Of a stretch of 13,682 nt of DNA, positions 1 to 6,489 are shown in pieces. Origin of the DNA: Bacteroidales bacterium (GTDB taxonomy: Bacteria; Bacteroidota; Bacteroidia; Bacteroidales; WCHB1-69). The translations under genes and the position numbers were made by a program. The DNA lies in assembly GCA_023229985.1 (NCBI GenBank), contig JALNYF010000055.1, positions 1 through 13,682 of the forward strand, read 5' to 3'. Numbering within the stretch: the stretch's first letter is position 1; each line of letters opens with the position of its first letter. The notes below the pieces were generated by a model. The model was not told the origin of the DNA. It saw nothing but the letters and a program-made list of their open reading frames with translations, and did no database searches.

Positions 1-555
1 GGTTGGGGTAATGAGGAAAAGAGATTCGATATGGGCTTTTTTATTAACCGCAACGGCGGGACTTGTCGATGGTGCAGTCGGGCGCGCAGTCAGTTGCGAA
101 GACATTTCTCGGACTTTTATTTCCGATGGCGAAGGATTCGCCGATAATTCGCTTTCTTCGGCAATACCCGATTCCGGAACCTCTTGCTCTAATTCCGCAG
201 GCATCACTTTGTCATTCAAAATGCGGGCAAGATTGTCATAATATTGCTGATTCTTTGCTAAAACCAGCTCTACAGAATCAACTCTTTTCGCTGCCTTCTT
301 ATACTGCCGGTATTCATCGGGATTGGTATAGCCGGGCACATAAACCCGCAATGGCGTAAATGCAATCAACATAGCCGTCAGCACAATCAGAATGATCGCC
401 GAAGTGGTAACGGTTACAAAAATATTCTTTGGACTCAATCGTAAGGAAAAACTATCGTGATGTGTAGAATCATTGCGAATGATCAAGCAATATTTTATCT
501 TCCAATTCTTCCTTATTATCTGCCAAAATTTGAGGACTTTTTTCGCAAAATTCAT
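1..555 (-). CDS. M23-type membrane-anchored peptidase, N-terminal part only
   Basis: The reading frame starts at the ATG whose complement is at 553-555 and stays open for 185 codons to the left edge, so the C-terminus is missing. Residues 1-44 are basic and cytoplasmic. Residues 45-66 form one membrane helix, followed by FTPLRVYVPGYTNPDEY, then a short coiled-coil-like stretch (about 80-116) and a Pro/Ser/Glu-rich linker (about 118-170). This N-terminal arrangement, with an 'FxLSPxNxFV' segment before the helix and FTPLR-x-YxPGY after it, is one I recognise from Bacteroidota proteins that end in a periplasmic M23 (LytM-like) peptidoglycan endopeptidase domain. That domain lies outside the window, so its catalytic residues cannot be checked. 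The gene is divergent from arcC and has its own TAnnTTTG promoter. The reading frame is certain; the family assignment is from memory of the N-terminal pattern. Confidence 0.72.
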   Translation of the reverse strand, partial: MNFAKKVLKFWQIIRKNWKIKYCLIIRNDSTHHDSFSLRLSPKNIFVTVTTSAIILIVLTAMLIAFTPLRVYVPGYTNPDEYRQYKKAAKRVDSVELVLAKNQQYYDNLARILNDKVMPAELEQEVPESGIAEESELSANPSPSEIKVREMSSQLTARPTAPSTSPAVAVNKKAHIESLFLITPT

Positions 556-593
556 AAATAATACAATGACAAATTCCTATTTACAAGCGGTTG

Positions 594-601
594 CAAAGGT
601 A
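594..601 (-). promoter_or_regulatory. Promoter -7 element of the M23-type gene
   Basis: On the minus strand this reads TACCTTTG, a full match to the Bacteroidota -7 consensus TAnnTTTG. It lies 38 bases upstream of the start codon at 555, which leaves a leader of roughly 30 bases. No TTG is present at the -33 spacing (N21) seen for arcC and the tRNA gene, so only the -7 half is well supported. Confidence 0.6.
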
Positions 602-741
602 GCATGTTTTTTTAAATTATATCCTATATATTAAAATAATTATAACCCAATATAAATTGTAGGATTTTATTTATTCATAAATTCTTGTAAGTATTTGTAT
701 TTTAATAAGTTATATTGTAGATAAAATCAAAAACGGAATAG

Positions 742-773
742 TTGTCATTTGTAAAAAAAAAGATGTACTTTTG
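742..773 (+). promoter_or_regulatory. Promoter of arcC
   Basis: TTG at 742-744 and TACTTTTG at 766-773 are separated by 21 bases, matching the Bacteroidota -33/-7 promoter pattern. Transcription should begin near 780, giving a leader of about 40 bases before the arcC ATG at 819. The region between this element and the divergent M23-gene promoter (602-741) is very AT-rich. It contains no ORF or hairpin that I could support. Confidence 0.65.
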
Positions 774-818
774 CCGCTCATTTTTCAAAACTAACCATAA
801 ACCAATTAGAACAAAATC

Positions 819-1763
819 ATGACAAAATTAGCAGTAGTGGCTTTCGGAGGAAATGCACTTTTGAGAAGCGGACAAAAAGGGACTTATAGTGAACAAATTC
901 AAAATGTTACAGAAACATGCAAGTCATTGGTAGGCTTGCTGAAACAGGATTATAATATTGTAATAGGACATGGGAATGGTCCCCAAGTTGGGAACGTAAT
1001 GTTACAACATGAAGCCGGAAATAAGGTCTTTCATTTGCAAAGTATGCCCATGGATTTCTGCGTATCGGAAACGCAAGGTTCTATCGGCTACCTTATTGAA
1101 CAAGGATTTCGCAATATTTTTGTTGAAGAAAAGATAAATAAAAATGTCATAACCCTCGTTACACAAGTGGAAGTCAATGCCAAGGACAGCATGTTCTTAA
1201 ACCCGACAAAACCGGTCGGACCTTATTATACGAAAGAAGAAGCGGATCAGTATGCCGCAGAAACTGGAGCAAATTTTAAAGAAGACCCCAAGGGCAATGG
1301 TTGGCGAAAAGTGGTTGCGTCTCCCAAACCTATCCGAATTGCCAATATTGACATCGTAAAACAATTGGCTACTGCCGGCAATATTGTGATTACGGTCGGT
1401 GGCGGTGGAATCCCCGTCATTGTGAAAGACCATCTTACCTACGGAGTGGAAGCGGTAATTGATAAAGATTTAGCCTCCGCATTAGTAGCAGTAGAAATTA
1501 GTGCAGATGAATTTTACATTTTGACAGATGTTCCCAAAGTTTACATTAATTTTAAGAAACCCAATGAACAAGCTTTGGATACCATCACCATCGCACAAGC
1601 CAAACAGTATTTGCAAGAAGGACATTTTACCGAAGGTTCTATGGCTCCCAAAGTTCGTGCAGCTATTTACTTCATTGAAAATGGTGGTAATGAGTGCATC
1701 ATCACTGAAGCCGGACAATTAGGAAACCCCGCTTGCGGAACAAGAATTATAAAAAATTCATAA
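819..1763 (+). CDS. arcC: Carbamate kinase
   Basis: Carbamate kinase transfers phosphate between carbamoyl phosphate and ADP, making ATP, carbamate and ammonia in the cytoplasm. It is the last step of the arginine deiminase pathway or of other carbamoyl-phosphate-yielding degradations. The 314-residue length fits the family. Visible signatures are FGGNALL (residues 9-15), GHGNGPQVG (50-58), the MPMDFCVSETQGSIGY block (76-91), GGGGIPV (194-200), DKDLASALVA (215-224), LTDVPKVY (235-242), GSMAPKVRAAIYFIE (273-287) and ACGTRI near the C-terminus. The start has no Shine-Dalgarno and an A-rich leader, as usual for this group, and a good promoter lies upstream. No arginine deiminase or ornithine carbamoyltransferase gene is in the window, so the source of carbamoyl phosphate is not evident here. 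The gap of 71 bases to lemA leaves cotranscription open. Confidence 0.95.
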   Translation: MTKLAVVAFGGNALLRSGQKGTYSEQIQNVTETCKSLVGLLKQDYNIVIGHGNGPQVGNVMLQHEAGNKVFHLQSMPMDFCVSETQGSIGYLIEQGFRNIFVEEKINKNVITLVTQVEVNAKDSMFLNPTKPVGPYYTKEEADQYAAETGANFKEDPKGNGWRKVVASPKPIRIANIDIVKQLATAGNIVITVGGGGIPVIVKDHLTYGVEAVIDKDLASALVAVEISADEFYILTDVPKVYINFKKPNEQALDTITIAQAKQYLQEGHFTEGSMAPKVRAAIYFIENGGNECIITEAGQLGNPACGTRIIKNS

Positions 1764-1834
1764 AAGATCTCTTGCGAATTAAACATTATCAATCGTTGTT
1801 TGTAATAAACATTTTAATACTAAAATTATAAAAA

Positions 1835-2455
1835 ATGAGCGCAAAAAAAACAAGAAACATCGTTATTTTTACAATTATTGGCTTAATTGTCATCAGTTTT
1901 ATTTATGGTTATTCAACCTATAATGGACTAACTAAATCAGATGAAGCGGTGAATGAAGCATGGGCGCAAGTGGAGAATGTTTATCAACGACGGGCAGACC
2001 TGATCCCGCAATTGGTTAGTACTGTAAAAGGAGCTGCCGATTACGAAAGAAGCACATTGGAAAATGTCATTAAAGCGCGCAGCGAAGCTACTTCTATTAA
2101 GATCGACCCTTCCAACATGACGCAAGCAGACTTAGCGAAGTTCCAAGCCTCGCAAGACCAACTCTCAAGTTCGTTGAATAAATTGATGGTCGTCGTGGAA
2201 AGATACCCTGAACTCAAAGCCAATGCAAACTTCCAAACGCTTCAGGCTCAGTTGGAAGGTACGGAAAACAGAATTACGGTGGAAAGAAAGAAGTTCAACG
2301 AAGCAACGAAAACTTTTAACGCAAGCATTCGACTATTCCCCAAAAATATTATTGCGGGCATGTTTGATTTTGAAAAACGTCCCTATTTTGAGGCAAAAGC
2401 CGGTGCAGAAAACGCTCCTTCAATCGAATTTGACTATTCTAACAGTAATCAATAA
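1835..2455 (+). CDS. lemA: LemA family membrane protein
   Basis: This 206-residue protein has one N-terminal membrane helix (about 8-26) and a long helical domain outside the membrane. The LemA hallmark begins soon after the helix: VNEAWAQVENVYQRRADLIP, then QLVSTVKGAADYE and the ENVIKARSEA segment. The C-terminal half carries the family's ENRITVERKKFNEATKTFN and the FP-(x)n-PYFEA-type ending. The biochemical role of LemA proteins is not settled. They are commonly encoded next to TPM-domain proteins, as here, which suggests an envelope or quality-control function for the pair. The stop codon overlaps the start of the next gene (TAATG at 2453-2457), implying translational coupling. Only a weak promoter candidate is visible upstream (TTG at 1772-1774, GTTGTTTG at 1795-1802), so transcription may come from arcC. 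Confidence 0.93.
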   Translation: MSAKKTRNIVIFTIIGLIVISFIYGYSTYNGLTKSDEAVNEAWAQVENVYQRRADLIPQLVSTVKGAADYERSTLENVIKARSEATSIKIDPSNMTQADLAKFQASQDQLSSSLNKLMVVVERYPELKANANFQTLQAQLEGTENRITVERKKFNEATKTFNASIRLFPKNIIAGMFDFEKRPYFEAKAGAENAPSIEFDYSNSNQ

Positions 2456-3300
2456 TGAAGTTTTTCAAATTTAGTCTTACCCTCTTTTTCATTGTACTTA
2501 TCGGAGTGGCGGTGGCGCAAATTCCACCACGCCCCAATCCTCCCCGCTTGGTCAATGATTTTGCGAATCTGCTTACTCCCGACGAAGAACAAAAATTGGA
2601 GCGAAGATTGGTGGATTTCAATGATTCCACCTCCAATGTTATCTGCATCGTCACAGTTGCTGATTTAAACGGAATGGATGCCAAAGAATATGCTTACGAA
2701 ATTGGCGATAAATGGGGCGTTAAAGATAAAAAAACCAACAAAAACAACGGTATCGTCATCCTCATTAAACCGAAAAACAGAACTGCCGGTGATGTCCAAA
2801 TTGCAACCGGATATGACATAGAAGGCGCAATTCCCGATGCAGTAGCCATGAAAATAGCTCAAGAAATGATGATTCCGGAATTTAAGAATAATGATTACTA
2901 CTTGGGAATCAGCAAAGGGTTAGATGTTATTCTGCCCATTGTGTCTAAGGAAATATCCATAGAAAAATTTATGGGGAATGAGGACGGACTCGCGCCGCTC
3001 GTTGTCATTTTCGTTTTTTTTGGATTGATGATTCTCTCTATCGTTATTCGCATTTTTAAAAATAAAAAAGGAAAGGGGAAAGACGATGAAGATTCCGATA
3101 ACGGAAAATCTTCCGGTCGTAAAGACATTTGGAAATGGATCCTATTAGGGAGTTTGCTTTCCGGCGGTCACAGCAGTCGAAATAGTGGCGGATCGGGTGG
3201 TAGCTTTGGCGGTGGCGGCAGCTTTGGAGGCGGTGGCGGCTTCGGCGGTTTTGGCGGTGGCGGCGGCTTTGGCGGCGGCGGCGGCGGCGGAAAATGGTAA
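2455..3300 (+). CDS. TPM-domain (YgcG-like) membrane protein with glycine-rich tail
   Basis: This 281-residue protein begins with a signal peptide (about 1-21, ending VAVAQ). The TPM domain follows at about 31-165. It opens with RLVNDFANLLTPDEEQKLE and contains the EIGDKWGVKDKKTNKNNG stretch, then the VQIATGYDIEGAIPDA core typical of the family. A membrane helix spans about 180-200. A charged Lys/Asp region follows, then a tail from about 245 that is almost only Gly, Phe and Ser and ends in KW. TPM proteins are exported; proposed roles include phosphatase activity and membrane-protein assembly or repair, known mainly from plant homologues. The gene overlaps lemA by one base, and hydE follows 10 bases after its stop. 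The Gly-rich tail is common in this family and may vary in length between strains. Confidence 0.9.
   Translation: MKFFKFSLTLFFIVLIGVAVAQIPPRPNPPRLVNDFANLLTPDEEQKLERRLVDFNDSTSNVICIVTVADLNGMDAKEYAYEIGDKWGVKDKKTNKNNGIVILIKPKNRTAGDVQIATGYDIEGAIPDAVAMKIAQEMMIPEFKNNDYYLGISKGLDVILPIVSKEISIEKFMGNEDGLAPLVVIFVFFGLMILSIVIRIFKNKKGKGKDDEDSDNGKSSGRKDIWKWILLGSLLSGGHSSRNSGGSGGSFGGGGSFGGGGGFGGFGGGGGFGGGGGGGKW
3187..3294 (+). repeat. Coding GGC/GGT-rich low-complexity repeat
   Basis: The 3' end of the TPM gene is made of imperfect units of the kind ttYGGCGGTGGCGGC, encoding FGGGG-type repeats. It is far more GC-rich than the surrounding sequence and strongly purine-biased on the plus strand. The units keep the reading frame, so gain or loss of a triplet or unit would lengthen or shorten the tail without a frameshift. 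Confidence 0.8.
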
Positions 3301-3310
3301 TCTGTAGAAA

Positions 3311-4354
3311 ATGATGTATCATCTTATTGACCAATTATTTAATACACAGTATCTTTGTAAAAAAGATATTGTCTCCTTAATCTCTGGTCGTAACCCCGAA
3401 ATTAGCAATTATTTGTTTGAAAAAGCAAGAATCTTGCGTGAGAAATACTACGGAAAAGATATCTATATCCGTGGTTTGGTGGAAGTTTCAAACTTTTGCA
3501 AAAACGACTGCCTCTATTGCGGAATCAGAAAAAGCAATCTCAATGCTTCGCGCTATCGTCTCAACAAAGAGCAAATCTTGGAGTGCTGCCGCCGCGGATA
3601 TGACGTGGGCTTTCGCACTTTTGTTATCCAGGGCGGCGAAGATATCTGTTTCAATGACGAATTGTTGGTCGATATGATCCGCTCCATAAAAAAAGATTAT
3701 CCCGATTGCGCTATCACGCTCTCATTGGGCGAAAGAAGTTATGAAAGCTATTTGGCTCTTTTTCAAGCTGGTGCAGACCGTTATTTACTACGACATGAAA
3801 CGGCAGATAAAGCTCATTATCAGCTACTTCACCCTCAATTGATGTCGCACGAAAATAGAATTCAATGTTTAAGAAATCTCAAAGAAATCGGTTTTCAAAC
3901 GGGATCAGGTTTCATGGTTGGTTCTCCATTCCAAACGATTGAGAACTTAGCAGATGATTTGATATTTCTTTCCGAATTTAAGCCAGAAATGGTAGGCATT
4001 GGTCCTTTTATTCCGCATCATGAAACTCCGTTTGCGGATCAGGCAGCAGGTACTGTCGAGTTGACGCTCTTCATGTTGGCACTCACACGATTGTTCCTTC
4101 CATCGGCATTGTTACCCACAACTACCGCATTAGGAACGGTGGAATCTTCCGGTCGCGTAAGGGGAATCTTAGCCGGTGCCAATGTCATCATGCCGAACTT
4201 GTCGCCCATTGACGTTCGTGAAAAGTACATGATTTACGATAATAAAGTCATTTCCCGCATTGAAACAGTAGAATATCTCGACAGTTTGCGGGCAGAAATG
4301 AAACAAATTGGTTATAATATCGTGGTGGCGCGAGGAGATTATAAAAAATTATAA
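3311..4354 (+). CDS. hydE: [FeFe] hydrogenase H-cluster maturase HydE (radical SAM)
   Basis: HydE is a cytoplasmic radical S-adenosylmethionine enzyme that acts with HydG and HydF to build the diiron subcluster of [FeFe] hydrogenase. The protein has 347 residues, the family's usual size. The [4Fe-4S] motif is CKNDCLYC with Cys63, Cys67 and Cys70, the CX3CX2C spacing of radical SAM enzymes. Other HydE-like blocks are IRGLVEVSNFC before it, then VIQGGED (103-109), TLSLGERSYESY, GADRYLLRHETAD (152-164) and VGIGPFIPHHETP (226-238). After these come LTRLFLP, TTALGTV and GANVIMPNLSP. These distinguish HydE from BioB and PylB. The C-terminal region lacks the extra cysteines that form an accessory cluster in some HydE proteins. 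Two ATGs stand in tandem (3311 and 3314). The gene sits 10 bases behind the TPM gene; hydF, hydG and the hydrogenase are not in the window. Confidence 0.93.
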   Translation: MMYHLIDQLFNTQYLCKKDIVSLISGRNPEISNYLFEKARILREKYYGKDIYIRGLVEVSNFCKNDCLYCGIRKSNLNASRYRLNKEQILECCRRGYDVGFRTFVIQGGEDICFNDELLVDMIRSIKKDYPDCAITLSLGERSYESYLALFQAGADRYLLRHETADKAHYQLLHPQLMSHENRIQCLRNLKEIGFQTGSGFMVGSPFQTIENLADDLIFLSEFKPEMVGIGPFIPHHETPFADQAAGTVELTLFMLALTRLFLPSALLPTTTALGTVESSGRVRGILAGANVIMPNLSPIDVREKYMIYDNKVISRIETVEYLDSLRAEMKQIGYNIVVARGDYKKL

Positions 4355-4570
4355 CTCATTTCATACAATTTTTTTGGACTGAATTGAGCCGTTTCTTACG
4401 GAATATTATATTATCAGTTCCGGCTTGTTATTCTTAATTGCTTACCTCCGATAGCATTTCATATTTTGGAAGTTTTTGCTTCAAAATTCCGCAAAAACAT
4501 CGCCATTTTTTTTAATGATTAAATCAACAATCATATGAAAATGATGAGATAAACCCTAAAAAGTTATCAC
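4355..4570. other. Non-coding gap between hydE and the tRNA unit
   Basis: No intact gene is visible on either strand. There are only weak hairpins: CCGT/ACGG around 4390-4402 and ATGATT/AATCAT at 4515-4534. None is followed by a convincing T-run that would make a terminator for hydE. On the minus strand short open stretches occur, such as one beginning MAMFLRNFEAKTSK, but each is stopped within about 20 codons. Confidence 0.45.
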
Positions 4571-4607
4571 AAAAAAAACGCTGCAAACTATTAGTATGCA
4601 GCGTTTT
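4571..4607 (-). terminator. Rho-independent terminator of tRNA-Ser
   Basis: On the minus strand AACGCTGCA (4605-4597) pairs with TGCAGCGTT (4585-4577) around an 11-base loop. The stem of 9 bp can be extended by A-T pairs, and the distal arm runs into eight consecutive T. It begins within a few bases of the tRNA 3' end, so it closes a one-gene unit. Confidence 0.85.
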
Positions 4608-4608
4608 G

Positions 4609-4693
4609 CGGAGAGTGAGGGATTCGAACCCCCGGAGGTATTACCCTCAACGGTTTTCAAGACCGCCGCGATCGACCACTCTGCCAACTCTCC
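4609..4693 (-). tRNA. tRNA-Ser (anticodon UGA)
   Basis: Read on the minus strand, an 85-base class II tRNA is present. The acceptor stem is GGAGAGT/ACTCTCC with discriminator G. The D-arm is GCAGAGTGGTCGATCGC, and the anticodon arm GGCGGTCTTGAAAACCG places TGA in the loop. A long variable arm (TTGAGGGTAATACCTCCG region) and the T-arm with GGTTCGAATCC follow. The length, long variable arm and discriminator G fit serine. The 3' CCA is not encoded (GCAA follows), so it must be added by the tRNA nucleotidyltransferase. The tRNA decodes UCA and probably other UCN codons. Confidence 0.97.
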
Positions 4694-4697
4694 GCTG

Positions 4698-4729
4698 CAA
4701 AAATAAAAAAAAATGTAATCAATGAACAA
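4698..4729 (-). promoter_or_regulatory. Promoter of tRNA-Ser
   Basis: On the minus strand TTG (4729-4727) and TATTTTTG (4705-4698) are separated by exactly 21 bases, the same spacing as in the arcC promoter. The -7 element ends only 4 bases before the first base of the mature tRNA, so transcription should start at or just inside the expected 5' end region, leaving little or no leader. Confidence 0.65.
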
Positions 4730-4783
4730 AATTTTAATTTTTTTTTATTACTAAAAAGTATGTTCTATTCACAAAAAAACTTA

Positions 4784-4791
4784 TATGTTTG
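4784..4791 (+). promoter_or_regulatory. Promoter -7 element of pckA
   Basis: TATGTTTG matches TAnnTTTG and lies 48-55 bases ahead of the pckA start. At the N21 position upstream (4760-4762) the sequence is ATG, which matches only two of the three bases of TTG. It predicts an AT-rich leader of about 40 bases that includes a run of ten T. Confidence 0.6.
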
Positions 4792-4838
4792 CATTTGATT
4801 TGAAGCGCGATTTTTTTTTTGTAATCAATTAATAATTA

Positions 4839-6470
4839 ATGATATATATGAAAAATTTACTCAAACAATTAGCACAAATCGGAATCAATAATCCGATAAC
4901 TGTTTATCACAATTTATCGTATGATGAGTTATTTAAACATGAAACGAATCCAAATTTGACAGGATTTGACAAAGCTTATTACACCAAAAATGGCGCACTT
5001 TCAGTGGATACCGGCATTTTTACGGGACGTTCTCCCAAAGATAAATATGTCGTTTTCGATGAAGAGACCAAAGATAATATCTGGTGGGCTGCCCCCGGGA
5101 AAAAAGGTTCCGATAATAAACCGATCTCTTTGGAAATTTGGAATCACCTTAAGGGTTTGAGCGAAAAACAGTTAAGTGAAAAAGCAATTTATGTGATGGA
5201 CGGATTCTGCGGTGCTAATGAAAATTCAAGACTGAAAATTCGTTTCGTGACTGAAGTCGCTTGGCAAGCTCATTTTATTAAAAATATGTTCATTCGCCCT
5301 TCCGAAGAAGAATTGGAAAATTTTGAACCTGATTTTGTAGTTCTGAATAGTTGCAAAACTACCAATCCCAATTGGAAAGAACAAGGGCTCAACAGCGAAG
5401 TTTATGTGGCATTCAACCTGACCGAAAGAATGGGCTTGATCGGCGGCAGTTGGTATGGTGGCGAAATGAAAAAAGGGATCTTTTCTGTCATGAACTATTT
5501 CTTGCCGCTTCGCGGAATGGCTGCTATGCACTGCTCCGCTAACGAAGGTAAAAATGGCGATACTGCTATTTTCTTCGGGCTCTCCGGCACCGGAAAAACA
5601 ACTCTCTCCACCGACCCGAATCGTGCATTAATCGGTGATGACGAACACGGCTGGGACGAAAATGGAGTGTTCAACTTTGAAGGCGGTTGCTATGCCAAAT
5701 GTATTAACCTCAGCCCAGAAAAAGAACCTGACATCTACCAAGCCATCAAACGCGATGCCCTCTTGGAAAACTTAGTCATTGATAATGAAGGAAATATAGA
5801 TTTTGACTCCGCCGCTAAAACAGAAAATACACGTGTTTCATACCCAATTTACCATATTCAGAATATCGTGAAACCCGTTTCTAAAGGTACTCACCCCTCG
5901 AAAGTTATCTTTCTCTCTGCAGATGCTTTCGGCGTGCTTCCTCCGGTTTCCGTGCTGAATAAAGAACAAACCATGTATTATTTCTTGAGTGGTTATACTG
6001 CTAAATTAGCCGGAACAGAACGCGGTATAGTGACCCCGCAACCCACTTTCTCTTCCTGCTTCGGGGCTGCCTTCCTGATGCTCCATCCCACCAAATATGC
6101 CGAAGAATTGGCCAAGAAGTTAATCGAACATCATGCAACCGCTTATCTCGTCAATACGGGCTGGATCGGTGGCGGCTACGGCGTGGGCAAACGAATCTCT
6201 TTGAAAGATACCCGTACCATCATCTCCGCCATCTTGAACGATGAACTATTGAACTGCGAAACAACCCTCATCAAACCGTTTAACCTCTTTGTTCCCAAAC
6301 AGATAAATAATATTGATGATGCAATCCTAAACCCTGAAAACAGCTGGTCAGACAAGGACGCTTATCGCGAAAATGCAAACCTCCTCGCAAGTTATTTTAT
6401 TAAAAACTTCGATAATTTCACCGAAACAAAAGAAGGTGCCGACCTCGTTCCTTTTGGTCCGACCATCTAA
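4839..6470 (+). CDS. pckA: Phosphoenolpyruvate carboxykinase (ATP)
   Basis: PckA interconverts oxaloacetate and phosphoenolpyruvate with ATP/ADP. In Bacteroidota fermenting to succinate or propionate it often runs toward carboxylation, fixing CO2 and gaining ATP; otherwise it serves gluconeogenesis. The protein has 543 residues, the expected size for the ATP-dependent class. Visible motifs are TGRSPKDKYVV (62-72), the GLSGTGKTTLSTDP phosphate-binding loop (247-260), GDDEHGWDENGVFNFEGGCY (266-285) with the metal- and nucleotide-binding residues, and R332 in NTRVSYPIYHI. FLSADAFGVLPPVS (358-371) and the GWIGGGYGVGKRISL block come later. All key residues appear intact. The start is either ATG 4839 (MIYMKN) or ATG 4848 (MKN); the second is equally plausible and no Shine-Dalgarno decides it. 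A repeat protein gene follows after 19 bases, probably in the same transcript. Confidence 0.97.
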   Translation: MIYMKNLLKQLAQIGINNPITVYHNLSYDELFKHETNPNLTGFDKAYYTKNGALSVDTGIFTGRSPKDKYVVFDEETKDNIWWAAPGKKGSDNKPISLEIWNHLKGLSEKQLSEKAIYVMDGFCGANENSRLKIRFVTEVAWQAHFIKNMFIRPSEEELENFEPDFVVLNSCKTTNPNWKEQGLNSEVYVAFNLTERMGLIGGSWYGGEMKKGIFSVMNYFLPLRGMAAMHCSANEGKNGDTAIFFGLSGTGKTTLSTDPNRALIGDDEHGWDENGVFNFEGGCYAKCINLSPEKEPDIYQAIKRDALLENLVIDNEGNIDFDSAAKTENTRVSYPIYHIQNIVKPVSKGTHPSKVIFLSADAFGVLPPVSVLNKEQTMYYFLSGYTAKLAGTERGIVTPQPTFSSCFGAAFLMLHPTKYAEELAKKLIEHHATAYLVNTGWIGGGYGVGKRISLKDTRTIISAILNDELLNCETTLIKPFNLFVPKQINNIDDAILNPENSWSDKDAYRENANLLASYFIKNFDNFTETKEGADLVPFGPTI

Positions 6471-6489
6471 CCTATTGGAAATTTCTACT

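Noticed and set aside
11..359. Plus-strand open frames at the left edge (11-241 and 63-359)
   Set aside because: They lie opposite the M23-type gene, whose minus-strand frame has a clear membrane helix and family motifs and is open to the window edge.
1772..1802. Promoter for lemA (TTG then GTTGTTTG)
   Set aside because: The -7 candidate lacks the TA that all the other six elements have, so it is not listed as a feature.
3056..3334. Minus-strand open frame rich in Arg opposite the glycine tail
   Set aside because: An artefact of the GGC/GGT repeat read on the other strand; it has no independent coding evidence.
4515..4534. ATGATT/AATCAT inverted repeat
   Set aside because: Six AT-rich pairs with no adjoining T-run on the relevant strand; too weak to call a terminator or binding site.
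4355..4570. Possible decayed gene on the minus strand after hydE
   Set aside because: Short open stretches in different frames look faintly protein-like, but no continuous frame or recognisable domain can be supported.
6373..6489. In-frame N-terminal extension of the repeat protein from ATG 6373
   Set aside because: It overlaps about 100 bases of the conserved pckA 3' end in another frame and gives a composition unlike the rest of the protein; the ATG at 6490 fits better.
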